DNA of 64,000 bases from Marchantia polymorpha subsp. ruderalis (lineage: Eukaryota > Streptophyta > Marchantiopsida > Marchantiales > Marchantiaceae), in NCBI GenBank assembly GCA_037833965.1, contig AP031358.1, forward strand, positions 11,106,001 to 11,170,000, read 5' to 3'. A model generated the notes under the pieces. The model ran no database searches, was not told the DNA's origin, and saw only the letters and a list, made by a program, of their open reading frames with translations. The position numbers and the translations under genes were made by a program. Shown here in pieces: positions 13,426 through 25,587 of the stretch. The number at the start of each line of letters is the position of its first letter. Position 1 is the first letter of the stretch.

Positions 13426-16400
13426 ATGCTGGAGGGTGTTTTTGTGGTTTAACCCTTCAATGGCAAGAGTTGATAGAAGCTAGACACTGTGTTAGATTAA
13501 ATCTACAGTACACTATTCGGCGAGTTTCGAAATTGGGCGCTGGCCTTGGCCAATCCAGGTATACCTGTGACACTACTTAGTTCACCTTTCCAATCTGTAA
13601 ATTTGAGACAGCAGTTGAATATGGTATGGCATTGTCTTTATATGGAATTTCCAGGGGCCCGTTTGCCCCGATCAGATATCGAAGAATACAAAAAGAGATT
13701 ATTTTATCATCATCAGTAGTGTCGCTTCTTTTCAGAGCAAATGCAGAGCTGATCATTTTGTTTTATGGGACCCCCCATTGATTAAAAAACTTGTGAGAAG
13801 CATCACGGGAAGCGTGTGTTGAAAAAGGTATAGGCCTTTCTACCAAGTGTTCTGTCTATGAATGAGGCCAGTCACGTGAAGTCATTTCCAGTATTTTGTT
13901 CATGGTTTCTTGCAGCAATTTCCAGAAGTTTGCAAGTAAGCAGGAATGGACATCCACATGCTGGCGACGAAGTTATGAAAGATGTCATGGAAATCTGCAG
14001 GCATGGGTCTCGAGATCCATTCATTAGTCCATGAGCGTTCGTATCCAGCCGAATAATACTGATCATTGGCTCTAGTTAGAATTCTACGTTAGAACTTGCA
14101 ACCGCTTTAGACAACATGGGCTCTTAGATTCCTAGCCGTTTTATCGAGGGACTCAAGTTGTTGATAAGTCCCGTACTTGATCATACATCTTTGTACGCAA
14201 ACCCGCAAAGTTGAAAGTGACATGGAATTTGGAGAACGTTTTTCAAAAATCTCCAGTGCTTATTTCTATGTTCGTGTTACCAGGTTTTTTCAGATTTGTA
14301 TTTTATCATATGTTTATGGGTGTAATATTCTATTTCACCATGAAACCTCAGAGACCTAGTGTAGATTTTGTGTTTCAAGTTTACTATCGGAAACTGCTTT
14401 CCGTATCTGCGTTCAGTATGCACTACATGTATTTCTCTCACGAATTTCTGTTCCAGTAGGTTGTCTCATATCCGACAACACGTGGTTCGACAGTGAGCAC
14501 GTTGTCTCCTGATACCACGTGGAACAGCCAGTAGTCAGTATTCTTATTCTTCTTCTGGAGACCTGACTCATGCATATTGATTTGCAATGTTCTAACAGAG
14601 ATGAGTCCTCTTTGTTTGCCTTTTCCATATTTTCAAATAAGTGCAGAAGTTCAAGAGAAACTCCATGTTTCAGGCGGGAGAATGAGAGATATGCAAGTTA
14701 GTACTCTCTCTCTCTCTCTCTCTCAAATTGTATCCCGTGAACACTATCTCATCCTATGATGTCATACATGCAGGGATACAAACATGTCTTTCTTACAACA
14801 GTCAGGATTGTCATGACAAAATCTTTCACCTTTTACAAAGAGTTGCTCCTCCTTCACGTGTCACGTATAATTAGGCTAGCATTGATGATTCTGATTGAAG
14901 GTTACACCATCGGTCTGTTTGTATGTCCAACATCCTAACTGCAACACATCATATCTATCACAACGTCATGGTGGCCATCTATGACATCGAAGAGTATAAC
15001 GTGGCAGGTAAGCAGATAACATGATTAGTACGATTGGTATGCAAATTTGACCCATCTATCAACCCTACGAGTACGACCTCAAAAAATTAAAACTGATATA
15101 TTTAAAATAGTTTTAATATGGGGTTTAGGAAACTCAATGACAAAAATAATAATCACAGTACTCCAATTCAAAAAGATTACTCACGCAATCAAACACTTTT
15201 AAGTAGATAACATACTGAAGTTGAATTTTTGACCGATCTTGAGGTTGTGCACCAAGAATACTGTAAAAATGAACGAGTTGGATTGACTAAAGGCAACACT
15301 TTTGATGTCAAAGAAAATGAAAAAGAATCCATCATACTTCACATTTCTCGATATTTACTCCCCACTTCAGATGAAAAAACAGATAATATAGTGATCAGAC
15401 CCTGCCAAACATCTTAATCTATCAAAAATAATATTTCCAAACAGAAGTCCAATTAGTTTATATAAAGTAATTACTTCTATTTTTGAATTGTTCATAATAC
15501 CATTATGCTCAAAGTCATAACATAGAAAAAACTAACTTTGAACTAACTTTGGTTCAAAAATACAGATTCTTGCACTGACTATTATCCACCCTATCCACAC
15601 TTAATCATATCGAATATTCAATTCAAGAGCTCTAATATAATTTTATCACTTGATTCATGACTATATTTGAAAAGAACAATGTAGCCAATTACACACAGGT
15701 CGAGTGGAAGTCTAATGAGACTATGCTAAGATTACTACTAGCTTTAATTGCTATTTGCTTCTTCAAGCACACATCTAACTAAAAATGCATGCCATTACAT
15801 GAGTCTTGACAATTTTCATCAAGTTGCATTGCTTATATTGATTTCTATAAACTACTAAATTTTTTCTTTTATTATCATGTTGCAAAAGCAGTTCTCCCAA
15901 ATCAAACTAACTTCAACCAATGAGCTTTCTTTGCTTTTAAATAATGACATTTGTCTATCTTCTCATCATCTCAAGCAAAAAAGTCGTCATGTTCATACCT
16001 TCAATGTCATTCTTCATCTAGCTTTGTCAAGACTTTGACATTATTGTTTTATTATCACAGATATTGACAAACCAAGTTTGCAAGTCCTAGGAAAACCTGC
16101 ATACTAATCACATCCTTAGGTTTGAAAATACAGAAGACTTTTTTCATCATGATATGTTGAACCTTCATATCATGAATATATGATATGATCTAAAGACTTC
16201 ACCTGCCCTTCAATTGCTTACACTTTCTGTAATGTACTTTTAGGCCTCACGTTTCTGAATTTCAAATCGTCAACCCATCAACTCAAGTCACATGGTGCAA
16301 TGAAGCATGACTTTTGATCTCATTATGCTCCATCAAAAACTTTACACACATACATTCATGTGTATATGAAAATAAGATCCAATTTCTATTATCTGAGTTG

Positions 16401-17974
16401 GACAAGCCTTTGCAGGACACAGAATGTCAAGTCGTAGCTGCGGTCTATCCAGCTGCTGTAGATTGGGTGAGCGGATTTGACCTCAAATCACCACCATGAG
16501 ACTCTTCGGCCATGAGCCAAGGGAAATCGAAGATGATGGTGTTGACATTTCAAGTGCACTGTAAATTCAACTTGCTTCATCGGCGTTTGAAATGCATGGA
16601 TGGAGGTGGATAATTTGTGTCATTGTTAGTCCTGAAAGATTTCAACCATGAAAGGACGAGATGATCTCTACTGAGTACTGAGTACTTACTGATGACTTTA
16701 CCTTCCTCACTTCACGCTCATATCTCGAGTTGGACGGCCACCTTCTGTCAAAGATATGCTTTCTCAACAACTTGAACCAATCATGGATATCTCATGTATT
16801 ATTGTGATGTCCTTTACCGTCCTACATCAGTCACCTTTGAGAGAAATCGACTCCATGTCTTTGGCATCTTGCAACTGACTTTAAGCTCATTTTCATCATG
16901 TACAAGTATTATGTCCGACTCAATCTCTATGTTTTCGTCCCTCTTGCTATGAAGTAAGAGGTTATGACAGTCTTTAATTGCATCCCTCTTCTGGACCGTA
17001 TGGATGTTATGGATGAGATTGTTTGATTTCTAATATTTTTGCAACCATGTTCTTGTTTGCATTATACTTGAGACACCTGGAAGTATCAAAGAGAAATGTC
17101 TGCACAAAAGAAGAGTTAGGCATTTAACTTGATGTATGGTTTCAAAGTATATCATGTCATATCCTATGTATCCAGGACATTGAAAATAGAACTATTGCTC
17201 AAACCATATGATGATACTGTAAGTATGTGCAAAACTATATCCCCGAAAAAAAAATCCATGATGAAACTATGAATAAAAATTTATCGATGAGATTCACTGT
17301 GTTTATTTTAAGATGATTTGATAATGTAGATTTTGTTATGTTCAGTATTAAAATATATATAGAAATTTAGGTGTTAACTTTTAATGAAGTGATTATATTT
17401 AATTATTATAATTACTCTCATTACATTATCATTAATTGTTAACGCCCAATGCCATATGTCATAAATGGTAAATATGTCATAAAACAATGTGCAGATATTG
17501 ATTTTAATCTGAACAATTCTTCGGCGCAATATGAAAATGCGCTACTATGTATCTTAAATTCTCAAGAACTCTAAGATGTACATATTAAAGTTCACATCAA
17601 AGTATTTCATGTGCCTCTCCGCAATGGCTGAAAATTCCACAGGCCAGTATTCTTAACTTTTCTACAGCAAGATCGAGACGTTTCTACCAGTTTATTCAGA
17701 TTGATCCATCTCATTAGTCATACGATTGATAGATGACCTTGTTTCTTGGCATCCAATCTGAGCAGAACACAGTTTACAATCGCGCATGACGCACCGCCAG
17801 TTGCACTTCCGCTGTAATTTAAGAGTGTCAAATAATTAATTGTAGGCATGCGACCCGAGAAAGAAACCTTCATATGCAGTACAAAAATGTGGGCAGTCAA
17901 GGTAATGGGCCAAGAAATTGCATGTCAGGACAACGTTGGAAGAGGCTTGCAACAAAATGTGTGGGAGATGTCGG
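13426..17974. other. Intergenic region between CSN2 and the CCDC103-like gene
   Basis: The two genes converge here (CSN2 on plus, CCDC103-like on minus), so both 3' ends lie at the edges. The middle, about 15000-17600, is AT-rich and looks like old decayed intergenic DNA. A 62-residue frame at 15229-15417 matches nothing I recognise. A weak retroelement-like stretch near 16040-16130 was considered and not called. No RNA gene was seen. Confidence 0.55.
14704..14724. repeat. (TC)n microsatellite
   Basis: An uninterrupted TC dinucleotide run of about ten units, downstream of CSN2. Confidence 0.9.
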
Positions 17975-19544
17975 TCATATACAGCTGTACTTGTGAACCA
18001 ATTCAGAAGGACGAGGTCCAGAGGTCAGCATCTCTGGCTCATCAGTGGCAGTGGCACTCGTAATATGCTCTAGAATTTCACGTGCTGAGTCTCGAGACTC
18101 TTGGCCCACGAGTTTCACCGCCAGTCCAAATCGACCACACCTAGTCAAAGCCTCCATAACCGAAGCAACCCAAGACAAAACTCGCTCCTTGCCGTCCATA
18201 ACTCTGTTGTGTGGAGGTGGGTAAAGGACATGATGCTGTTCGTGGACAATCTCCTCTTCAGGATCTGAGACAGATCCATTCTTTCTGAGCTCGGTCGTAT
18301 GCTTCTTATAATGTGATCTAGTTGCAGTACTGGCGCAGTCGGACATGTGTTCATGAACGTGTGTCGGTCTATCGTCGCTGTCCAAGGAGAGACCTGCACA
18401 GCTCTTATCGTCTGTGCTAGTTCCCTTCCTGAGATTCAAAGCAGTGCTCCGAAGGGTCTCTAGGATCTCTGCAAGTAAGAATGGTGGGATCTCCACCCAG
18501 AAGATTTTTGGCAAGCTGGATGGCGGGAAGTTGATCAGATAGCTCAGGCGCTCAGAGGGTTGAGAGGAGTTCAGAAGTTTCCATTCCTTGATAAAGAGAT
18601 CACTGGAGTACGACGACCCTTTGGGCCCAGGTTTTTGGACTGTGGGCATCCTGGAGCCATCGCCTTTCCATCCCAGTCCCGTGGAAGGAACACATGGCAA
18701 GGCTGAGACAGCCGATTCTGACACGTGATGAAATGCAAGCCTTTGCTGCTCATGGGCTCGAAAAAGTGGGTTTTCAAAGCAGGACAAATTAGACCCAATG
18801 CTTGACGGGAGATCCTGATTGCTGGCAAGTCTATTGAGAACGGTATCAGATTTCGTCTGTCTGCAGGTTGCCAAAATTGGCTTGCCTGGCTGTGAATGCC
18901 CAGTGACATCAAAAGACCACGCTGGGATGCTTCCTTCATGTTTTGGGTTTCTGTCGATTTTCCTGTCCAGCTCTTTTCGTGTCATTGGCTTCAGATGAGC
19001 GCAGGATACCTGTGCTCGGTGACAACAGCTTTCAATCTTGGGCTTCCCTCATTCTCGTCTCTTATCAGTTTACTGCCCTAACTTATCAGAAAATATAATT
19101 CAATTCCTGTGTTCTTGACCAGCTGGATCGGACTTACAACTGCCAGGATAGTTCCCTGACAGTGTTCACAAAAATTTGATAATAATTTGAGGTAAGTAGC
19201 AAAGTGAATATTTTGAAGGTTAGACAAGGTCCTAGATTGGGCAAACACGGGGCAGACGTGTGTTTACATACGACGAGCAGTACCTACTTCACCTAGCATG
19301 TTCCAGTGTTGACATTGACACAAGTATTCGGAGGGGAGGGTATCAAAACTCAGGGTGGACACGGGATGAAATGTGAACACACCAGATTAGCAAAACAAGG
19401 GTAATCCACGTTTTGTGCCGCTGCTCGCTTTTTCGCAGCGTCTACACTCTGCCTCTTCACTTCGTCTTCAATGGAATTTCTTAACTCCTTGCTCTGCTTC
19501 AGGTTCCGAACATCAACCATGGTTTTCAACAGCTCACGCATCAT
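17975..19544 (-). CDS. CCDC103: CCDC103/DNAAF19-like dynein arm attachment factor
   Basis: Minus strand, two exons: 19544-19383 and 19009-17975, with a 373-base GT-AG intron, phase 0; 398 aa. The junction reads ANL|VSCAHLKPMTRKELDRK, matching the end of the dynein-attachment N-terminal domain of CCDC103 (human GIVLASHLKPLERKDK). Before it, exon 1 encodes a charged helix and VDYPCFANL, like human SYEEFRGIV. Residues about 188-240 (SSDLFIKEWKLLNSSQPSER, then SLPKIFWVEIPPFLLAEILE) and 331-372 (VLSWVASVMEALTRCGRFGL) match the two parts of the RPAP3 C-terminal domain that follows in CCDC103. In animals and algae this protein is needed to assemble or attach axonemal dynein arms. In a plant that would mean sperm flagella. 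A segment of about 85 residues separates the two halves of the C-terminal domain and could be a lineage insertion or an unrecognised in-frame intron. The start is the first in-frame ATG after a stop; a further upstream exon is not excluded. RPAP3 or SPAG1 proper is less likely because there are no TPR repeats. Confidence 0.78.
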
Positions 19545-21639
19545 GACAATCCTCTTCTCCACCTGCTCATTTCCAATTCGACACGACGTGTTGGGTCATT
19601 GACGCCACCAGAGAAAACCCTAAACGGACAAATGTTCCCTCCGATAACCTTTCACCTTCCACCAAAACCGAATTCCAAAGACTCCAACAGCCTCGGACGA
19701 ATTGAGAGTTTCGTAAGAAAACTACCACGATGCGAATGACGTTCTAGAACCATGTAGATGATCATATTTGCGGCCCACTGAAGTATTCAAACCCAGAAAG
19801 GTATGGGATGACACTGAACAACATTTTCGACCGATTTACGATCCATAGCACATAGTGACCTTCGGTAGTCCGTGAGGGTGTATTGGGACTGTTTCTTGGA
19901 ATGGAACCTGAAAAGTCCTGACAACGCCATATTTAGTAGGAAAATAGCAAACCACACATCGTAGTTAACTCCTCGTTATTGGAAAACTACCTCGTTTTCT
20001 GCATTCATCATCTTTGGAGCAGGCATGACTGGCGCAACAATGACAAGCCTGCCTCAATTTGTTCGCAGAGTGCGTAAAAATTTGTCCGCTTCACTTGAAG
20101 AGGATGAAAGAATGTCCCAGAAAACGTCAGGCTCTTCAGTCATCATCCAACTGATGAAAGTCTAAACACTCGGTTTAAAGCCGCACTGTTCCTGTCACTT
20201 GAATTTTATTCCGATGCCCATATTCCCTCCAAAGCATCGCATCGTGGTCAGCACACATCGACAAAAGGGGTACTTTTCATCACTCGGGAAGTTTACAGCT
20301 CGCCTCTGTTACTGCTGGGAAACTGTCGAATCGACAAGCGAAACTGGCAAACTCAAAGAGCAAAGAAAAACTACAAAGATCAACGTCAAACGACGAGGAA
20401 TTTTTTTATCTTCACACTTTCGGCCAAGAAGTCACAGATCTGCTCCTCCCTCATCGTCTCCGCTAGTAACATCCATAGATATCCGGGGCAACCCAACGTT
20501 CAGATACTCGTAAAGTAAGGCAGGCCGGAAATGGATGAATAACCTAACCGCTAGCTCCCTGCCCGTTTTCAGAGTCGAAGAGAACGGGAAGCTTTAGAAT
20601 TTGACATGAAAGCAACATATCGTGCACTCTAGAGAACCGTCCTCATTCATTTTTGGTTGGTGTAATTTAAAGAATCCCATGAACTCTTGGACATGCAATG
20701 GGGCTATTTTCGTTCCCGATTTCTAAAAGAGATCCTAGAGCCTCACTTGAACGTTCTGCATCTGTGCATGTCTTCGTCACATGTGCGGCAGGGAGCAACG
20801 ATTCATTAATTTGACGAGAATGAAGTGTTATACCGAGAAAATAATTAGAATGCGTACGATGTAAAATTTGGCAGTGACTAGATTCATAGATTTCAAAGTT
20901 TACCGGCCCAATTCACCTACTATTTTTTTTCACAATACAACCTATAACATATTATCCATATTATATTTATCAAATCGGTATATATTTTAAAATGAGACAT
21001 ACAAGTAATTTGATGTGTTGATTACATTCTCATGTGATTGATTTCTTATTCACTCTTTTACTTTTTTGGTAGTAAATATATATATATTCTCGGAACCTGC
21101 AACTTGTATCAGTCCTATGCAAGTTTTCAAACAATGACATTTTCACATAGTATGTTTCACAATGCTCAATAGATCAATATAGTCCTTGAGTATATCTTGC
21201 ATGTATGTTAACATCTTAGACCTAAAGTAGCTTCATGAAAGCACCCAAATGTCTACATCTAACATAGTGTTTGATTCTATCATTCCATCAAATTGTGCAT
21301 CTCATTGTTGTCACTGTCATCATAATATACTCTTATGCTATCACTACAAGAGCCATAAGAAATTTCTCCTGTATAAAATTTAGATATTTCTACTAATATC
21401 TTTTATTATATGGAAAATAACTATCAACTATAATCAATCATATGTATATATTAAAAGCAGCTGAGCTACATCAATATTTTGACTCAACATAAATGTCTGC
21501 TAGAATCAGTACAACAAGATGCGTTGGAGCACAAGTCTAAATCACTTATCACACTCTCAAAATATGATTGTAACTTGTCTCAACATACTTCTCATTCACA
21601 ATGTCTACAATTTCATCCGCTAGTATACTTTTGCATGTA
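19545..21639. other. Upstream region of the CCDC103-like gene and flank of the hAT element
   Basis: The first kilobase (to about 20600) has mixed composition and probably contains the promoter and 5' leader of the minus-strand gene. A 104-residue plus-strand frame at 20199-20513 has no family features and is treated as chance. From about 20850 the DNA becomes AT-rich up to the hAT element. Confidence 0.5.
19615..19624 (+). promoter_or_regulatory. Telo-box AAACCCTAAA upstream of the CCDC103-like gene
   Basis: An exact AAACCCTAAA lies about 70 bases upstream of the minus-strand start codon at 19544, a typical position for a plant core promoter or 5' leader element. Function is inferred from motif and position only. 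Confidence 0.45.
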
Positions 21640-21640
21640 T

Positions 21641-21780
21641 ACCCTGCCCATGCCCCAACCCACCCATCCTCATGGGTTTTGGGTTGACATGAGAACAATA
21701 TTATTGTTCATGGGTGGGTATTGTTTCCAGGTGGATATGGATGGGCATAACTTCCAAATGGGTCTGTAACCCATGCCCAT
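21641..21780. repeat. Left subterminal GGGTGGG/CCCACCC cluster of the hAT element
   Basis: Short motifs of the type CCCATGCCC, CCCACCCATCC, ATGGGTGGGTA and ACCCATGCCCAT recur in both orientations within 140 bases. In hAT elements such subterminal motifs are transposase binding sites. A matching cluster occurs on the right side of the transposase frame. Confidence 0.6.
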
Positions 21781-21987
21781 CAATACTTTTTGAAACTTGA
21801 ACCCTAACCTATATGTTTGTCATGTAATAGCTATCTATTGTATGTTCTAACACATTGGTATGAACTCACGGAGTGCAAGAAGAGTGCGCATTGCGCAAAT
21901 TAGATCGTTCCAGACTTGCATCATAGAATAATTGTGAATCTGCCAGACATCAATTTTGGAGATTTTACATGCAACTTTGTTATTGAG

Positions 21988-23994
21988 ATGATGACATCTA
22001 GCTCTAGTTCGCTCAATGCGCAAGTGATGGAGAAGGAACTAAAGAAGACATCGTCGAATGATGCCGATTGTGTATTTTTGCTGCACAAGAATCATGCTAG
22101 TCTGAACTCTGCTCTTTGGAAAAAGTTCGACATCGTGCAACAACATGACAAGGATTGCGACTACGCAACGTGCTTCACCTACAAGAAAGTATACACGTTC
22201 AAGAAAACCACAGGTACCAGCACCATGAGTAATCATAAGTGTCTTCAGGTAGAAAGATCAGATAGTGGAGCAATGAAATTATTTGCAACAAAGGGCGTTC
22301 CCACCACACATGACAAGAAGATGACGCTTGCGTATGCTAACTTCTGCGCCGTTGACCTCCGACCATTTCAATCAATAGCCGGACTGGGTTTGAAAGGGCT
22401 TGTTCAAACAACTTTGGACATCAGTGTTGCAAGCAATAAGCGGCTCATGGTTGATGACTTGCTATGTCAACCAGTTACCACCAGACGCAATATAGAGACT
22501 TGCGCGATGAAGGGTCACGTTATAGTGGCAAATCGTCTTCAAGAACACATTGATACTGACGTATTCATGGCAATCACGCTTGATCTCTGGACGGACAATA
22601 TCAAAAAGTTAGCTAACATATCTGTCACGACGCATTACATTGACAAAGAGTTTGCTTTGTTTGCTCAAACATTGCATGTTAAGCGTGTTCGCTATGAGAG
22701 CCACACCGCCGTTATGGTTATGAACAAATTCAAGGAAGCTCTGGACATCTTCAGTATCAAGGATTTGATGTTCGATAAAATCACTGTTGTGGCGGATTGT
22801 GGATCCAACATCGTCACCGAAAATGACATTTCAAGCGAGTTTGACTGATTAGGATGCATTGATCATAAAATTACGAACTGTCTGACCTACGTACTCAAGA
22901 AGACTACGAAACAGGTTGATGGCAAGAAGAGTAAGCTTTTTTTCCGATACCTTGATGAGCCCAACATGACAGCCCTATATGCTCTTGTTGACGCCTGTAA
23001 GAGTTTGGTGGTATACTTCAGAAAGTCAAATCTTCAATCAAAGTTGTCAAAGACGCTGAAACAAGAGAATGCAACTAGATGGAACTCACTATACCACTGC
23101 TTGCTTAGTGTTTCTGAAATGCTAAATTAGATGAGAAATCTACTGAAACAGAAGTATGCACTGAGGAAAGTTGCATCAATCTCAGAGACCTTTTTGAAAC
23201 AATTAATTGACTTGTTGGCACCATTTTAGAAGGCAATTCTGGATCTCGAACAATTCAAAGAGCCGACACTGCACAAGATTGTATTTGGACGATTTCAACT
23301 GTTGAAGCATCTAATACATGTTATCAACGATGTGATTAATAATGATGGTGTTGTCCAGACGAGCAAAGACTCCCCTACGATCATAGCTTGTAAGTGCTTA
23401 TTGACACCACTAGTGCAAGAGAAGATGGAGCTCGACGTGCTCCATGTTGTATCAACACTTCTGGATACCGTCATGAAGAACCATATGCGCAAGATGGAGG
23501 TCCCCGACGCTTCAATTACTAAGGCGAAAGCAAAACTAAGGGCGCTTATGGGCTCGATTGGCACAGGGGAGGTTTTGGCAAATTTTGATCATGAAAAAGA
23601 TGATGCACAGGCCCTACCACAAAAGAAGCGCCGTATTGATGACATGACGTCTATGTACGATGAGTTTGAGGAAGAGTTAGAAGAGATTCATGGCAATGGG
23701 GCTGAAATCCTAGTTGTAAGCAACCTTGACTCTCGTATTGAGCTTGAGCTCAGCAAGTATGAGACATACAAGGTCACTAATCTCAAAAAAAATGAATTCA
23801 ACTCAGCATTGCGAGTGAATCGGGACACCATTGCTAAGTTCAGTATTCTTTTGTGGTGGAAGTTGAAAGAAGACTCCACATTCCCCATCATGTCGCGCGT
23901 GGCGCGTTTGATTTTGTGCATCCCTGCATCCAGCTCCAAATCGGAATGAAACTTCTCGGATGCAAGGAATATGCTAACCAAGCTTCGGGCTTAA
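21988..23994 (+). pseudogene. hAT transposase pseudogene (BED finger plus hAT core)
   Basis: The first ATG is at 21988. One reading frame runs for about 2 kb with no frameshift but with in-frame stops at 22846 (TGA), 23128 (TAG), 23227 (TAG), 23947 (TGA) and 23992 (TAA). Visible parts in order: a BED-like finger (ALWKKFDIVQQHDKD, then ATCFTYKKVYTFKKTTGTST and NHKC), a hAT segment VDLRPFQSIAGLGLKGLV, the core AITLDLWTDNIKKLANISVT with HYID, the motif ENATRWNSLYHCL, and a C-terminal dimerisation-type stretch (LLWWKLKEDSTFPIMSRVAR, then NFSDARNML). The second Cys expected in the finger's C-x2-C is replaced by Tyr (TAC). No source of an intact copy is visible in this window. Confidence 0.85.
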
Positions 23995-24599
23995 ACCATC
24001 GACACTGAACGATCTTTTATTTGTCCGATCCAACCAAGACTTGATGTAGGTGCCACCTACACCAAGAGGTATTTTGAGTTTTGTATTAGCACAAGAGGTT
24101 TAATTTAAGCCTTATTATGAAGTGATCATGTCACAATTTATGATGAAATTTGATTTAAATGTCATAGCATTGACACGTTTGCCATCAAGGTTTTAGATCT
24201 AAAACATGGGTATGGGTCCAGAATAGTAAATAGTAAATAAATCTGTATTATTTGTGAATCGTTGTGATATCTCCATAGTATCTTTGTATGGATGATTCAC
24301 AATTGTGCATACTCGTTGTGACGTGTGGTATCATGCGTGAAATTTTGACTTTTGAAATCAGTGAGCAAGATGGTGGTCTTCACACGTAAGAAGTTTCCTC
24401 GTGTGGTCAAGTATCAAAGGATTTGCTCCCTTTAATGTCAACGTGCAAATTTATCGTGCATACTTGGATATTCTGATGGATGTAGTATGGAGATGATGTT
24501 TAGGATTTAATGACTCATATACCATTTACCATAATGTGTATGACTTGCAATTAGTGAAATTCATGACTTGGCGGAAGTAGATTAAACTAAGGTTTGTAT

Positions 24600-24750
24600 G
24601 AGCAATGCTCATACCCACCTCCTAGGTGGGTAGTACATGGGCTCAATTTGAATAGAATGGGTGAGCATGGGTGGGCACTATTCATGCTTTGGGTGGGCAT
24701 GGATGCGCAAAGGTCCCTGCTGATTGTTATGGTCCGGGTATGGGTAGGAA
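24600..24750. repeat. Right subterminal GGGTGGG cluster of the hAT element
   Basis: Motifs ACCCACCTCCTAGGTGGGTA (itself a short inverted repeat), ATGGGTGAGCATGGGTGGGC, TTGGGTGGGCATGG and GGGTATGGGTAGG recur within 150 bases, mirroring the left cluster. The element's right end probably lies in or just after this cluster. Confidence 0.6.
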
Positions 24751-25305
24751 TTTGAAGTAAAATGTCGGGCTCTAATATATATGCATTGTGTCTTGATTGC
24801 TTGCATTTGAAATACTTGATTTTTGCTTTATTATTTTGATTACTCATTGTTTGACTTTTCCTTTACTGTTTTATCACTTGTATTTTACGACCATCAAGTA
24901 GATGATGTTGCAATTCAATGTCATCACAAATGATTTACTTAAAAAAAAATTTGATAATTTGTTGCATAGAACTTGTTTAATTCAAGGTATGTTGCTGAAT
25001 TGCGTACATCTTTATCACTGTTGATTTTCACAATCCAATGACGATATCTTTTCACAAGAGAAGTAGGTGGATAACAATCCTTATGACTATTCAGATGAAA
25101 ACTTTTTAAAACCAGAAATGTGAAAGCATACAACATACAAAGAGATTCAATTTTCCAACAATGATGAAAACGTTTGTTAAAATCTTTGTTTACCCTGGCA
25201 TCCCATGCCATGACGTGTTTGCATGGTCAAATCATTTTTTGCGTTTATGCGCAACTACATGTGGTTTTTAATTACAAAATAACAACGTACTCTTGGCTGT
25301 CATTC

Positions 25306-25587
25306 GTGATGAAAAATTTTGCAATGTACTTTTTATTAGAATCAAATTGCCATTGTCATAGGTTCACAAACTCATATTGTGCCAAAAATTTGAGTAAAAG
25401 AGTCACAAATGAAATTTCTTTTGAAAGCTTTTGATCTCTAAGCATTGTGATGAAAACTTTTTCAATGTACTTTTTATTAGAAGCAAATTGCCATTGTCAT
25501 AGGTTCACAAGCTCATATTGTGTCAAAAATTTGCGAAAAAAAGTCAAAATGGAATTTCTTTTGGTAGCTTTTGATCTTTGAGTATTG
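25306..25587. repeat. 141-base tandem duplication
   Basis: Two adjacent copies, about 25306-25446 and 25447-25587, differ at a limited number of positions. Shared blocks include AATGTACTTTTTATTAGAA and TTGCCATTGTCATAGGTTC. There is no coding sequence; it looks like a local duplication in intergenic DNA. Confidence 0.88.

Larger units (their letters stand above)
21640..24765 (+). mobile_element. Decayed hAT-superfamily DNA transposon with BED finger
   Basis: The element is defined by its transposase frame (about 21988-23994) and by GGGTGGG-rich subterminal arrays on both sides (left 21641-21780, right 24600-24750), a layout common in plant hAT elements. The exact ends were not found: I could not identify a clear pair of short terminal inverted repeats or an 8-base target duplication, so the limits are approximate. 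It lies between the CCDC103-like gene and RMT2 and touches neither. The frame carries stops, so it cannot encode a full transposase. Confidence 0.7.

Noticed and set aside
16030-16130. A short minus-strand stretch resembling the FLGLAN segment of Ty3/gypsy polyproteins
   Set aside because: Only one short motif is visible and the surrounding AT-rich DNA gives no other retroelement part, so it is too weak to call even as a fossil.
20199-20513. A 104-codon plus-strand frame upstream of the CCDC103-like gene
   Set aside because: It has no recognisable domain and lies in the probable promoter region of a minus-strand gene.
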